In this document: one piece after another, positions 1 through 10,924 of the stretch
How positions within the stretch are numbered: the first letter of the stretch is position 1
Layout: each line of letters begins with the position of its first letter
NCBI GenBank assembly: GCA_965240325.2
Contig: OZ251222.1
Coordinates: 3,968,001-4,032,000 of the forward strand
Length of the DNA stretch: 64,000 nt
Reading direction: 5' to 3'
Origin: Rebecca billardiae RCC1528
Taxonomy: Eukaryota > Haptophyta
The notes under the pieces: generated by a model
Databases searched by the model: none
The model's input: the letters and a program-made list of their open reading frames with translations, nothing else
What the model was told of the DNA's origin: nothing
Program-made: the position numbers and the translations under genes

Positions 1-162
1 CGCAGTCGATTCAGCGGACAGGACACTCTGGACGTAGTCGTGATTCGTGATCAATCACCACATGTGGCGTGATGTGGCCATGCCGCATGCGGGCGTCCAC
101 AGCGGAGCTGCTTCCGCCGCGAGCATACTTATATTAGCTAGCTAGGGCTCATTCAGAGTTAT

Positions 163-1071
163 GGCCTGTTTTATTTCTACCAGATTCCATTTACTATGTC
201 ACGGCGACAAACCCGTGCCCGCCAGTGGGAATCGGTGTCACGCCCCGTTCAGTGTACCTCTCACGGCCGATGGCGGCCCCCACGTGCGTGAGGAATGCGA
301 TTCGTGCACTCCTCGGTGACCGGTGAGTGCACGAATCCAGTTGCGGCGCTCGTCCGCCTCGTTGTCGTCGCACACGAGGTACACTGAAGAGCACGGGTCA
401 GAAGCCAGATCTCTCTGCGCGCTCGCGCCCGCGTGGTGAGGCACTGGCAGGCTTGTTCTCATCATCTTGGCCAAGACTGCAGCCTGCCAGATGCGCGATG
501 ACGCGTGTGCACGCCTTTCCGCGCGCCATGGGTGCGCGCGGCACGCACCTTGTCGTCATCTACGCCGAGGAGGCCTGAACAACCGGCCCACCAACCTGCC
601 GTGACCACGTTCAAATGCAGGCGGCAAGCTGCATGCGAGCGCACGCAACGGAAACATCTCACGCTCGACAAGGAAGTGGTGGCGGAGCGAGTAGAGCTGG
701 TATCGTTTGCAGTCCATCTGTCGTTCAACAATCCTGGTTCACCAACTGACACGGGCGCGACGCAGCCAAGGCAGAGTGCTTGCAGCTTGCAGCGCGCCCG
801 CAACCGCGGTTTGCCGCCGCGGCGCGGCGATCGTCACACTGCCGTGCGCTGCGAGTGACCTCTGTGTCATGGCGAAGCACCATGGCAAGGCTTAGCAGCA
901 AGCCTTGGCATGATCTTTCGCTACAGCTCAGCGCCCTAGTACAAACATGCGCCAACGACGTGCCATCACTACTCCGCAATCACGCCGGTACCCACCACAA
1001 GCGGGCAAGCCGCCATTGTACCGCGTTTTGGCGAATGTCGCCGTTGGGCTCTCGTAGAAATAAAACAGGCC
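163..1071. repeat. Segment bounded by 18-bp perfect inverted repeats
   Basis: The 18 bases at 163-180 (ggcctgttttatttctac) recur as the exact reverse complement at 1054-1071. The 873 bp between them contain no convincing intact gene. This is the first of three consecutive inverted-repeat-bounded segments; the next begins 8 bp later. Inverted termini suggest a non-autonomous foldback or MITE-like insertion, but I see no clear target-site duplication and no transposase, so the class is unassigned. The repeat match is seen directly; the mobile-element reading is inference. Confidence 0.5.
322..390 (-). pseudogene. PH-domain-like exon remnant
   Basis: On the minus strand a short stretch reads VYLVCDDNEADERRNWIRAL, matching the end of pleckstrin-homology domains: a beta strand ending in L-x-C/A, an acidic loop, then a helix with the invariant Trp and I-x-A-L. 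It is preceded by a plausible splice acceptor (cttcag directly before the Tyr codon). No flanking PH strands or other exons could be joined to it, so it is either an isolated exon of a gene extending left of the window or a decayed fragment. It lies inside the first inverted-repeat-bounded segment. Confidence 0.35.
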
Positions 1072-1079
1072 TTATGAGA

Positions 1080-1690
1080 GTATGGAGCGCTCGTTGGAAC
1101 TTGGCGGGGCTTGGAACTTGACACCGCATTTCCCAGCGAAGTGCCCCATCTCGGCGGGGCTGGCACGGTCGGCACACGCTCCTGAGCGCTCGCTTTGCGG
1201 TGCGGCAGGCCTTGGGCAGCCCAGACAGACATGCCGCGACCGAATTACCGGGCCATGCGCGCACCACACCCGCGCTACATGGCCTACGCGCTGGACGACT
1301 GAGAGGCAACGCCGAACCACTGCATTCCACTGCCCGGCATGCACCCCGACTCACCTTCAGAGGGCGTCGACGAGCGCAGAGCGGGTGCGTGGGAGTTCGA
1401 CCAACTCGTGTACCTTCTTGCAAGCACCAGCGGCGAGGTCGCAAGCCGAACCTTGACCAGCCGTGGAACTTGAGCTGGTCGGCAGCAAAACCACCGTTCA
1501 ACCCGGATCAAGTTAGCAGCGTGCGAGGAGGAGGCGCGGTGCGCGTCCGCGGCTGGCGAGAGGCGTCCGGACCGTGCCGTTCTCGGCCGCGCCCGCGCGC
1601 TTCCCGCCGCCGCGGGCCCCGTGTACGCCCGTCGTCGCCCTCGCCGCGCGGGCGCCAAACCGGCGTCAAGTTCCAACGAGCGCTCCATAC
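1080..1690. repeat. Segment bounded by 24-bp perfect inverted repeats
   Basis: Bases 1080-1103 (beginning gtatggagcgctcgttgg) are the exact reverse complement of 1667-1690. The core tggaactt recurs inside (near 1092, 1111 and 1464). The 611-bp unit has no recognisable coding content. It starts 8 bp after the preceding inverted-repeat segment and ends 3 bp before the next one, so the three units form a chain. Confidence 0.55.
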
Positions 1691-1693
1691 AGC

Positions 1694-2210
1694 CTACAGG
1701 CAATCGCGGGCAATAAGAAGTCAGAGATCTCACGGCTAGCCTCGGTTTCTTAGCCGTTCGGTAGCCCGAGCGCCTACGGAGTCTCAGTTTCTTAGCTAGG
1801 TCCGCCCGCCGCGCAGGCGCGGGGGGCGCAGGGGGGCAGAGCCCCCCGCTGAGTCTTTAGGCCCGGCCGGCGAGGCCGACGAAAATGTTGGGCCTTTTTG
1901 GAGCAAATCTGGCATGATGTTGCATGGATGCTGCGGTGCACTGGCCAGGAGTCAGTCATCAGGAGAAGTCGGGACTTGGCCTGTACTCGTAGTCGGGCCG
2001 CGCGCCGCGTCCCCGACGGGCCGACTGCGCCTCGGCCTCGCCCCTCGGCGGACCACTCGTCAGCCGGGACGACGTAGTCCCTGTTTCTTAGTGTGACTAT
2101 GCGTATAGCGAACCAGCCAATCGCTAGCCTCAGTTTCTAGGCCAGATCCGCAGATAGCAAGCCCCAGTTTCTTAACGTGACAGCTCCTTATTGCCCGCGA
2201 TTGCCTGTAG
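1694..2210. repeat. Segment bounded by 24-bp perfect inverted repeats
   Basis: Bases 1694-1717 (beginning ctacaggcaatcgcgggcaa) are the exact reverse complement of 2187-2210. The 517-bp unit carries several dispersed copies of a gtttctta core (near 1745, 1787, 2083, 2134 and 2168) and no protein-like frame. Size, perfect terminal repeats and lack of coding capacity fit a MITE-like element, but no family is assignable and no clear target duplication flanks it. Confidence 0.55.
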
Positions 2211-2660
2211 TCCCGCGGCCGCGCCGGATGATGAATGATGATGCATCAGAATCTGCCGAGCTGCTGACTGCTTCACTGCTTATAATAATGGCCCGCGGTG
2301 CAGGGCGGAGCGCGTAGCGTGGAGCCCCACCGGGGGCCCTCACTACGTTGTCAAAAAGATCTTTTGATCAAAGAAAAGGGGACGGGGGACGATTTTTAGG
2401 GTTGTTGGAGGGTGAGTTTTCGATTTTTTGAGGGGTACGGTACAATGCTGTCCATCCCAAGCTTAAAAGGCCGCGCCCGGGTCATTTCGCGTATGTCGTT
2501 GGACGGCCGTCACATTGTCAGTAAACGAATCTGCGCCATTGTGGTAATGCCCGGGGCCGGACTCCGCCCAGCACCAGACAACAGTGATCCACTCCGGACT
2601 GGGCGGTCCGGCGATCGCTCCCGCGATGAGTCGATGACCAGTGCGGACCTCTCGACCCAG
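2211..2660. other. Intergenic, no gene seen
   Basis: No protein-like frame or RNA gene is apparent here. The only structure noticed is a short palindromic AT-rich patch around 2356 (aaaagatctttt) followed by a purine- and T-rich run to about 2430. Confidence 0.4.
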
Positions 2661-3560
2661 TCAAACGCCGGCGACGCGGCGCGGGCGCGCAAGACAGATC
2701 AGAAATCCTGATTCCTGGACGCGCACGCGAACCGGCTCGGCATGCGGAACGCGTTGATGCGCTTGGGGACGCACGACATCGGGCCGTTCTGAAACGACAC
2801 CGGGCGAAACTCCGTACCGCGTGCACGCGCGGACCGGCGGACCGCAGGCCGCGGCGTGACGACTGCGACACTGCGCGACGCGAAGGAGCAGGTGCTGGCG
2901 CCGCAGATGGCGGTGCGGGCGTTCTGCCCGAGCTGCAACAACCCGCTGCTCTCGGGCCAGGTGCATCAGCGCATCCAGGACCGCCGCTGCCACGTGCTAA
3001 CCAAGGTGGTGGGCAAGTTGCGTGCGCAAGACACTACGCGACCGTGTGCGAGCAAGGCGTGCCAAGATGATAATCGACACGGCGAAGCAGGTGGTGATCG
3101 AGGCGCTGAGCCTGATCATGGTGAGGCGCATCTTCTCGACCTGCCCGACGCGCAGACCACGCAGGCGTCGCTTCCGGGCGCGTGGGACTCGCGCACCAAG
3201 ACGGTGTGGCGCGTGGACCCTGTCGCCAAGGCGGTCAACTCCGCCTGGCCGCTGGAGGTGGTCGCTCGCCGCGCCTGGCCAAGCTGGTGCACGAGGGGCC
3301 AGCTGGCGGTCGATGCGCGGCGCGCTCGCGGTCGATGCGCGGCAACTCCAACCGCCTCGGCAAGCGCAAGCAGCGGGACGATGGCGGCGCCGCGGCGGCG
3401 GGTGCGATGAACAAATCGGACGAGCGCGCCAAGTCCCGACGCATCGCCAACGCCGCCAAGCTGTTCGAGGACATGGACGGCGACGAGATCGCGGCCGCGG
3501 CGCACGCGGCGGGCAAGCTGGACTGCCAACTTGCGACGCGTCTCGCAGACTGCCACTGCC
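2660..3560 (+). pseudogene. Frameshifted coding remnant, family unknown
   Basis: Protein-like segments are scattered over different plus-strand frames. One frame gives FLDAHANRLGMRNALMRLG, then a stop, then a stretch with a CPSCNN zinc-ribbon-like CxxC (about 2856-3010). A second frame gives MIIDTAKQVVIEALSLIMVR at about 3067-3125. The first frame resumes with a WDSRTKTVWRVDPVAKAV stretch near 3183-3240. A third frame gives SDERAKSRRIANAAKLFEDM at about 3417-3475 and runs to about 3535. No GT-AG introns explain the frame changes and one stop is internal, so decay is more likely than splicing. I do not recognise the parent family. Confidence 0.4.
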
Positions 3561-3835
3561 ACTGGGCCTGGCCCATTATAAATCTTCGTCATACGACATT
3601 GAGCAGCTACGACATTGAGCAGCCGAGCAGCCGACGGAGGGTGCACCGCGGGCCCCTAACTGCGTTGGTTCTACGGAAGGACCGCGGAACGCGGTCATAT
3701 ATAATATATATATGCTACTGCCGCGCGACGACGAGATTCGACGAGAGAGACTCTCACCATAGTCACTCGCAGAGACGCCAGGCGGGAGCAGAGATGATCG
3801 TCGTCGCATGCGAAGGCTTCGTCGTGTGTCTTCAT

Positions 3836-5303
3836 TCAGTGCTGGCCCGAGCCCGAGCCGTCCCCGCGCAGCCAGTGGGGCAGGATGCCAGCGCCGGCGT
3901 TGTGCGCGCCGCCCATCGGCCCGCCGAAGGGCGCGTGCTGCGGCTGCGCGCCGCGCGTGCGCGGCTCTGGCGAGTCGGTCTCAAAGCCAACGCCCGCGAG
4001 CATCGCCTGCACGGTCGCCTGCGAGCCCGCGTCGTAGCTGAAGTCGTCGGCGCTCACGTGCGCGCTCGAGGCGCCGACGCTGTGTGCGCGGTCGCGGCCG
4101 TGGCCCGCGCCGCCGCCCATGCCTGTGAAGCCGCGGCCGCCGAGGCCGGCGCCGAGGCCGCCATGGCCCCAGCCGCCCGGGCCGTGCTGCGCGCCGCCGG
4201 CCGCCGCGCCGCCGCCGCCGCCCGACCAGCAGGCCGCTCCGTTGGGCGGCGCCCATGCGGCGCCCGCGCCCCACAGCGACGTGGGCGGCGCGGCGCGCCC
4301 GCCGTCCGCTCCGCCGCCGTCGCCGCCGGAGCCAGGCGGCGGGACCTGCTGCTGCTGCTGCTGCGGCGGCGGCGGCGGCTGCGGCTGCGGCTGCGGCGGC
4401 TGCGAGGACGCCAGGAAGGGCTTGGCCGACGGGTTGCACCCGACCGCCTGCCGCAGCGCGGCGCACGCGCGAAGGTCGTCCGCGCCGCTGCCGCAGCTCG
4501 CGCTGCGCGCGCCCACGCGCGGCGGCGCCGCGCCCGGCGGCTCGGTGTCGCCGCGCGGGAGCAGCGACGGCGCGCCGCCCGGCTGCGCGGCCGGCTGCGC
4601 GGGCGCGGGCGTCGGCCGCGCGGGCGCGGCGTCAGTGTGCATCGAGCCGAGCGGCCCCCACACGCTGAAGGGCGCGTGCACGCCCACGCCCCAGGTGCTG
4701 CCGCCGCCCAGCGCGCTCAGGCCGCCCAGCGAGCCGTTGCCGCCCGCCGCGGCGGAGGAGGCAGAGCCGAGGGCCGGCGCTGCGCGCAGCCCGCCAAGCC
4801 CGCCGTTGCCAAACCCGGCTGCGCGGCGCGCGGAGGCGTGCGGAGAGGGCGCGGAGGAGACGGACGGCAGGAGGCGCGGGCGGCGGGCCGTGAGACGCAG
4901 CGCGCGCGCGCGCGCGCGGGAGCGCGTGGCGCGGCGCGTGCTGCGCGAGGGGGCGGCGCGCGCGCGCGCGCGCGCACCTGGCTGCGAGCCGTGCAGCGGG
5001 GCGCCCGGCTGCTGCGGCTGCTGCGGCTGCTGCGCGTAGTGCGCCGCGGGCCGCGCCGCGCCCACGGCCGGCGCGGGTGGCGCGTGGCGCGACGGCTGCC
5101 AGAGAGACTCGGCCGCACACGCGCCGCCGCCGCCGCCGCCGTCGTGCGAGCCGGCGGCCGCGGAGCACACCGGGGCGAGCGGCGCGGGCGGCAGCGTGGG
5201 CTGCGCGCCGGCGTGCGAGGGCGCGGCGTGGTGGTGGGCCAGGCCCGAGGGCGTTAGGCCGGAGGGCATGGCGCTTGAGGCGCCGGCGGCGGCCAGTGCG
5301 GCC

Positions 5304-5335
<32 letters not shown>

Positions 5336-5428
5336 CTGCTGCGTCTGCTGCTGCGTCTGCTGCTGCTGCTGCTGCTGCTGCGCCTGCTGCTGACGAGGCG
5401 GCGGGCTGCGCGCGGCAGCCAAGGCCGC

Positions 5429-5459
<31 letters not shown>

Positions 5460-5633
5460 GCTTGCGAGGGCGGCGGCGCGTTGGTGGAGCGCGCCCCGCC
5501 CGCAGCGCCGGCATTCGCCTGAGCCGCCTGCTGCGCCTGCTCGGCGCGCGAGGGCTGCCGGCCCACGCGCGACTCAGGCTGCGATGTCGGCGCGCCGCCG
5601 GTGCCGGGGCTGGGGCCTCCGCCGCGCGCGCCG

Positions 5634-5677
<44 letters not shown>

Positions 5678-5757
5678 GCCGCTTCCGGGCGCGGGGCTGG
5701 GCGTGGACGAGGCGCCGGGCGAGCGCGGCACGGCCAGCGGCGGCGGCATCGGCGCCG

Positions 5758-5788
<31 letters not shown>

Positions 5789-6878
5789 CCCCGCCGCGCC
5801 CGCGCCAGGCGAGCGTGTGGGCGTGTTGGGCTCGGAGCGAGCAGCAGCGCCCGCTGCGGCGCCGCACGCGCCGCCTCCGCCGCGCGCGCCCGCCGCGGGC
5901 TGCGTGGGCGTGGGCGGCTGCTGCCCCGGCTGCTGCCCCGGCTGCTGCCCCGCGGGCGGCTGCTGCTGCCCCGCGTCGCCGCCGCGCCCCTTCCGCCCGC
6001 CGCCGCCGCCAGCCGCGGGCTGCAGCTGCGGCTGCGGCTGCGGCTGCGAGCCACGCCGCCCCGCGGCCGGAGCCGCGCCGCCGCCGCTCGGCGCGACGGC
6101 GCCGCCCTGTGCGCCCTGCGCACCGACCTTGGCGCCGCCCGCCCGCCCGCCGCCCGCCGCGCCCTGCGGCTGCGGCGGCTGCGGCTGCTGCTGCGGCTGC
6201 TGCGCCGCCGCGGCCGCGCCGCCGGCGCGCCCGCCGCGCGTCAGCTGCGGGCCGGCGCTGCCCGCGCCCGCGCCGCCTCCCTTGCGCAGGCCGGGCGCGC
6301 CCACTGCGGGCGCGCCCGGCGCGGGCGGCGCGGCGCGGCTGTAGACGAGCTGCTGCTGCTGCGCAGGCGCACTGCCGCCCGCGCCGCGCGCGCCGCCCGG
6401 CCCGCCGCCCTTGCCCGCCGCGCCGCCAGCGGGCGGCGCGGGCGCAGCGGCCGCGGCCGCGCCGTCCGCGCCGCCCTCCCAGCCCACGGCCGCGCCGTTC
6501 TTGTTGCGGCGCGAGCGGCGCGTGCGCGAGCTCGTGCTGCCACCCGCCGCCGCGCCCGGGTCGGCGGGCGGCGCGGGTGGCGGCGGCGGCGGCGGCGGCG
6601 CGGGCGAGGGCACGGGCGGCGGCGGCGGCGGTGCGCGCGCCGCGGTGCCGCCCTGTGTCCCGCCGTCGCCGCCGCCGCCGCCGCCCGCGCGGCCGCCGCC
6701 GCTCGCGCCGCCGCCCGCCGCGCTGGCGGGGTGGGCGGTGGCGCCGTGCGCCGCGGCGGCGCGCGCGCTGCCGCCCGCGGGCATGCTCGGCGCCACTGTC
6801 GGCCCGGACGTCGGCCTGCGCGCCTGCTGCTGCCGGCACAGCCTCAGGATCAGCGTCTCCTCGTCGTCGTCGTCGTCA

Positions 6879-6929
<51 letters not shown>

Positions 6930-8862
6930 GCGTCGGAGTCGGCGCCGTCGGCTTCGGAGTCGGCGTCGTCGCTGTCCATGCGGACGGGCTCAGCGGCGGC
7001 GGCGGGCGGGGCGGGGCGCGCCGCCTCCGCGCCGCCCGCGCCCGCGCCCTTTGCGCCCGGCTTGGTCGCCGCTCCGCCCTTGGCGGGCGGCGCCGCCGCA
7101 GCCGGCTGCGGCCGCCTGTCTGCGGCGGCGGCCGCGCTGGCAGCGGGCGCGGCGGACGCCCCCCGCTCCGCACCGACGCCGCCTGCGCTGGCGGGCGCGA
7201 CGGCCGCGTCCGCGTTGTGCCCCGCGGCGGCGGCCGCCGCCGCGGCGGCGGGCGGCGCAGCGGGCTCGGCCTCCGCCGCGGCGGGCGCGCCCGTCTTGCT
7301 CTCCTGCTTGCGCGCGCGCTGCCGCGCCTTCTTGGCTGCGCGCTTGGCGGAGCGCTCCGCGGCCGAGCTCGCCTCCTGCGCCTCCTCGAGCAGCAGCGCG
7401 TCCGCCACCGCCTGCGCGCCCGGCGCAGCGCGCGCGGAGGGGGCGCGCGCGCTCGTTAGGGCCCCGCCGCGCGCGCGCGCCCTCGCGCGGCGCCGCGCGC
7501 GCCGCGCGCTGCCCCGGTGGCGCTCAGGTCGTCGTGTGCGCTGCTGCACACCTGCGCGGCCGCCTCCTGCTGCTGCGCCTGCACGCGCCGCCACCCCTTG
7601 CGCAGCCGGCCGAGGAGGCAGTGCGCGACCAGCCCGCTGAAGAGCGCGTTGCCCACGCACAGCAGTCTGCGCAGTGCGCGCGCACACGCGCGCACGCACG
7701 CACGCACGCACGCACAGGGAGAGAGAGAGGGCGCGGGAGGCGTCAGCGGTGCCGCGCGGCGGCGGCGGCGGTGCCGACGGCGCGCGTGCGCGCGTGCGCG
7801 CGTGCGTGTGTCGCTCCGCGCTCACCTCGCGACGCGTCGCAGCGGCTCGGCGTTGCAGACTTCGGAGAGCGCGTCGCGCAGCAGCGCGGCGCTGCTCGGC
7901 CGGGCGGGCTCCACCCCGTCCTCGAGCGGGGGCGGCGGCTCGCCCCTCAGCAGCGGCTCGAGGTAGCGCAGCAGCGCGCACGCGCCCGCCAGCTGCGCTG
8001 CCGAGCACGGCGCGCTGCCGTGCTGCTGCTGCTGCTGGCAGCGCACGCTGCCCGAGAGCAGCTGCGCCTCCGCGCCCACGAGCGCGTGCACCGCGTCGAC
8101 GAGCGCGGACGCGCGCGCCGCGCCCGCGCCGCCGCGCGCGCCGCGCGGCAGCTCGAGCCTGAAGCCGCCGCCGCTTCCCTCGTTGGGTGCGAGCGAGCGG
8201 AGCAGCGCACCGGCCACGCGCACGGGCTCGGCGTGGCGCGTGTCGGAGAGCAGCGCGTGCGCGCCAGGTGCCGAGAGCAGCCGCCGCAGCAGCCGCGCGA
8301 GCCCGAGCGAGGGCGAGTTGAGGCTCACCGCCGCCGAGAGCGCGACGAGAACGCCCGCGTCGTAGCTCGGCCACGCGCCGCCGTCGCGCGTCTCGCGCGC
8401 GCCCCCGGCGAGCCGGGCCTGCGCCTCGGCCAGGTCGGCGTCCGTGGCGACCAGGCAGCGCGCCTGCGCGCGCACACACGCGCGCACGCGCACGCACGCA
8501 CACGCGCAGCGGCGGGCGGAGCGGGAGGGCGCAGCCGCGTGAGCGCGGGGGCGGCGGCGTGCGTGCGGCCTCGGCACCTCGGCCGCGCGCACGCACGCAC
8601 GCGCGCGCGCGCGGGCACGCGCACGGCCTCACCTGCTCATCGGCCGTGCAGCCGCCCAGCCACGCGGCGAGCTCGCCCACGCTCGGGGGGGCGGGGCTGC
8701 GAGGGTCGCCGTTGGCGGGGAGCTCGGCGCGCGACTCGGCGGCCGCGGCGGCGGCGCGCGCGCCCGCCGCGCCGCCCGCCGCGCCCACCGCCCCGCCCAG
8801 CCTCGCGGCCGCCGCGCCCACGCCCTTCGCGCCGAGCGCGGCGCGCGGCGCGTCGGCGTGCT

Positions 8863-8893
<31 letters not shown>

Positions 8894-9593
8894 CGAGGCG
8901 GCGCCGGCGGCCGGGCGCCACTCGGCGTCGAGCAGGACCTGCAGCGTGGACGCGGCGAAGAGGTCGGTGCCCACGCCGCTGCCGCCGAGCGCGCGGCCGC
9001 ACTCGGCCGCCGCCGCTGCGAGCGCGTCCGCGGGCGCGCCGCCGTCGTCGCCGCCGCCGCCCGCCGCGTCCGCGCCGCCCGCGCCCGCCGCGCGCGAGCC
9101 CGCCGACGGCGGCGGCGCGCCCGCGGCGGGCAGGTCGATCAGCGTCGCGAGCAGCGCCCACGGGCGCAGGCTGGGCGCGCCGGCGGCGAGCGGGCCGTCC
9201 GCGCCGCCGCCGTCCGCGCCGCCCGCCGCCGGCTGCGCGCACAGCGCGTCCGCGAGCATCTGCGCGCCGTGCGCGCCGTCGTCCGCGGCCGCGCAGATGC
9301 ACACGAGGTCCAGCAGCGCGCCCGCGGACACGCGCGCCGGCAGCGAGCCGCCGAGCAGGAACGAGACCGACTCGACGTCGCGCAGCGCGCGCTCGTGCGC
9401 GCGCGCGCACGCGTGCGCGCGCGCGCGCGCCACGAACAGTCGGTGGTCGTCCGCGATGTGCACGATGGCCTCGTCGAGCAGCGTGCGCGCGCGCAGCCGG
9501 CAGTCGGCCGCGGTCGCGCGCCCCTCAAGCCAGCACGCGGCGCGCGCGCCCTCGGCGAGCGCGTGCGCGTGCGCCGCGGCGCCGTCGGCCTCT

Positions 9594-9636
<43 letters not shown>

Positions 9637-10888
9637 GCTGGGCGGGCGGCGGCGCGTCGTCACCGCCGTCGGCGCCGCCCTCCGCGCGCGCCTCCGCCTC
9701 GTCCGCCGCGCCGAGCTCGGCGCCGGCCGCGCGCAGCACCGCCGCGGTCAGCTGCTCGCGACCGCGCGCCGTCTGCAGCGGCGACGCGGCCGCGCTCGGG
9801 CCATGCCGCCCGAGCAGGCCCGCCTCCTGCAGCGCGCGCGCGTCGGCGCCGCCGCCCGCCGCGTCCGCCCACGCCCACGCGGCCGCGCGCACGAGCGAGG
9901 GCGCCTGGTGGCTCGCCGCGCCGCGCGAGCGCGCGCCGAGCGCGCCGCCGCCCGCGCCGCGCGCGCCGGCGCGCGCGCCGCCGCCGCGCGCGCCGCCGCC
10001 GCCGCCCGCGCCGCCGCCGCCGCCGCCGCCGTGGCGCGCCCGCGCCTCTTCGATGGCAGCGTTGACTGTATTGGCCGTCACGCCCGCGGGCGCGTCGGCG
10101 AAGCATGAGGCGCCGCCTGCCGGCAGCGACGGGCGCATCGCGAGGCCGACAGGCAGCGCGCGAGAGCCCGAGCCCGCCGAGCCGGGCGGCGCCGCCCCGC
10201 CGCCCGCGCCGCCCACGCCGCCCAGCCCCGCCGCGGCCGCTGCCCCGCTGTGCGCGTGCTCGCCCAGCTCAGCGCCCGCGCGCCCGTCTGACAGCAGCGA
10301 ATCAAACAGCCAGTCGAGCGCGGCGCAGACCTCGCGCAGCGCGGGCGGCTCCGAGCCGAGCTCGGAGCCGAGCCCGTCGCGCGAGGCCACCTCGGCGGAG
10401 GCGGCGGCGGCGAGCGCGCCCGCGGCCGCGCGCACCGCCTCGCCGCCCGAGCGCGCCCTGCCGCCGCCGCAGCCGCGTGCCGAGCTGGCCGCGGCCGCGC
10501 CGTGCCGCGTGACCGCGACGCTCAGGTCGGCGTCGTCGATGAGCTCGTCGACGAGGGCGAGGCCGTCGACGATGGCGCGGCACGTGGAGACGGAGGCGAG
10601 CGGCGCGCGCGCCGACGCGGCGAACGCGGCGCGCGCGGCGCACGCCGCGCGGCCGCCGCCGCCCACCGCCTCAGCCCACGAGCCCCACTGCGGCGGGCCG
10701 ATGCGGCCGGCGGCGCGCTCGGCTCCATCCGCGGCGGCGAGCGCGGCGGCGAGCGCGGCGCTGACGGCGAGCACGTTGTGCTCGATCCGCGCGGCGGCGA
10801 GCAGCCTCGGCAGCTGCTCGTGCGACATGGGCGCCAGCGCGGTGAGCGCCAGCCGCCGGCTGACCGCCGCGCCAATGCCCTCGTCCTC

Positions 10889-10924
<36 letters not shown>

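Noticed and set aside
5077-10065. Very long Arg/Pro/Ala-rich open frame on plus (1,662 codons)
   Set aside because: It is antisense to exons 6-10 of the giant minus gene and is open only because GC-rich DNA lacks stops; composition is Arg-repeat noise.
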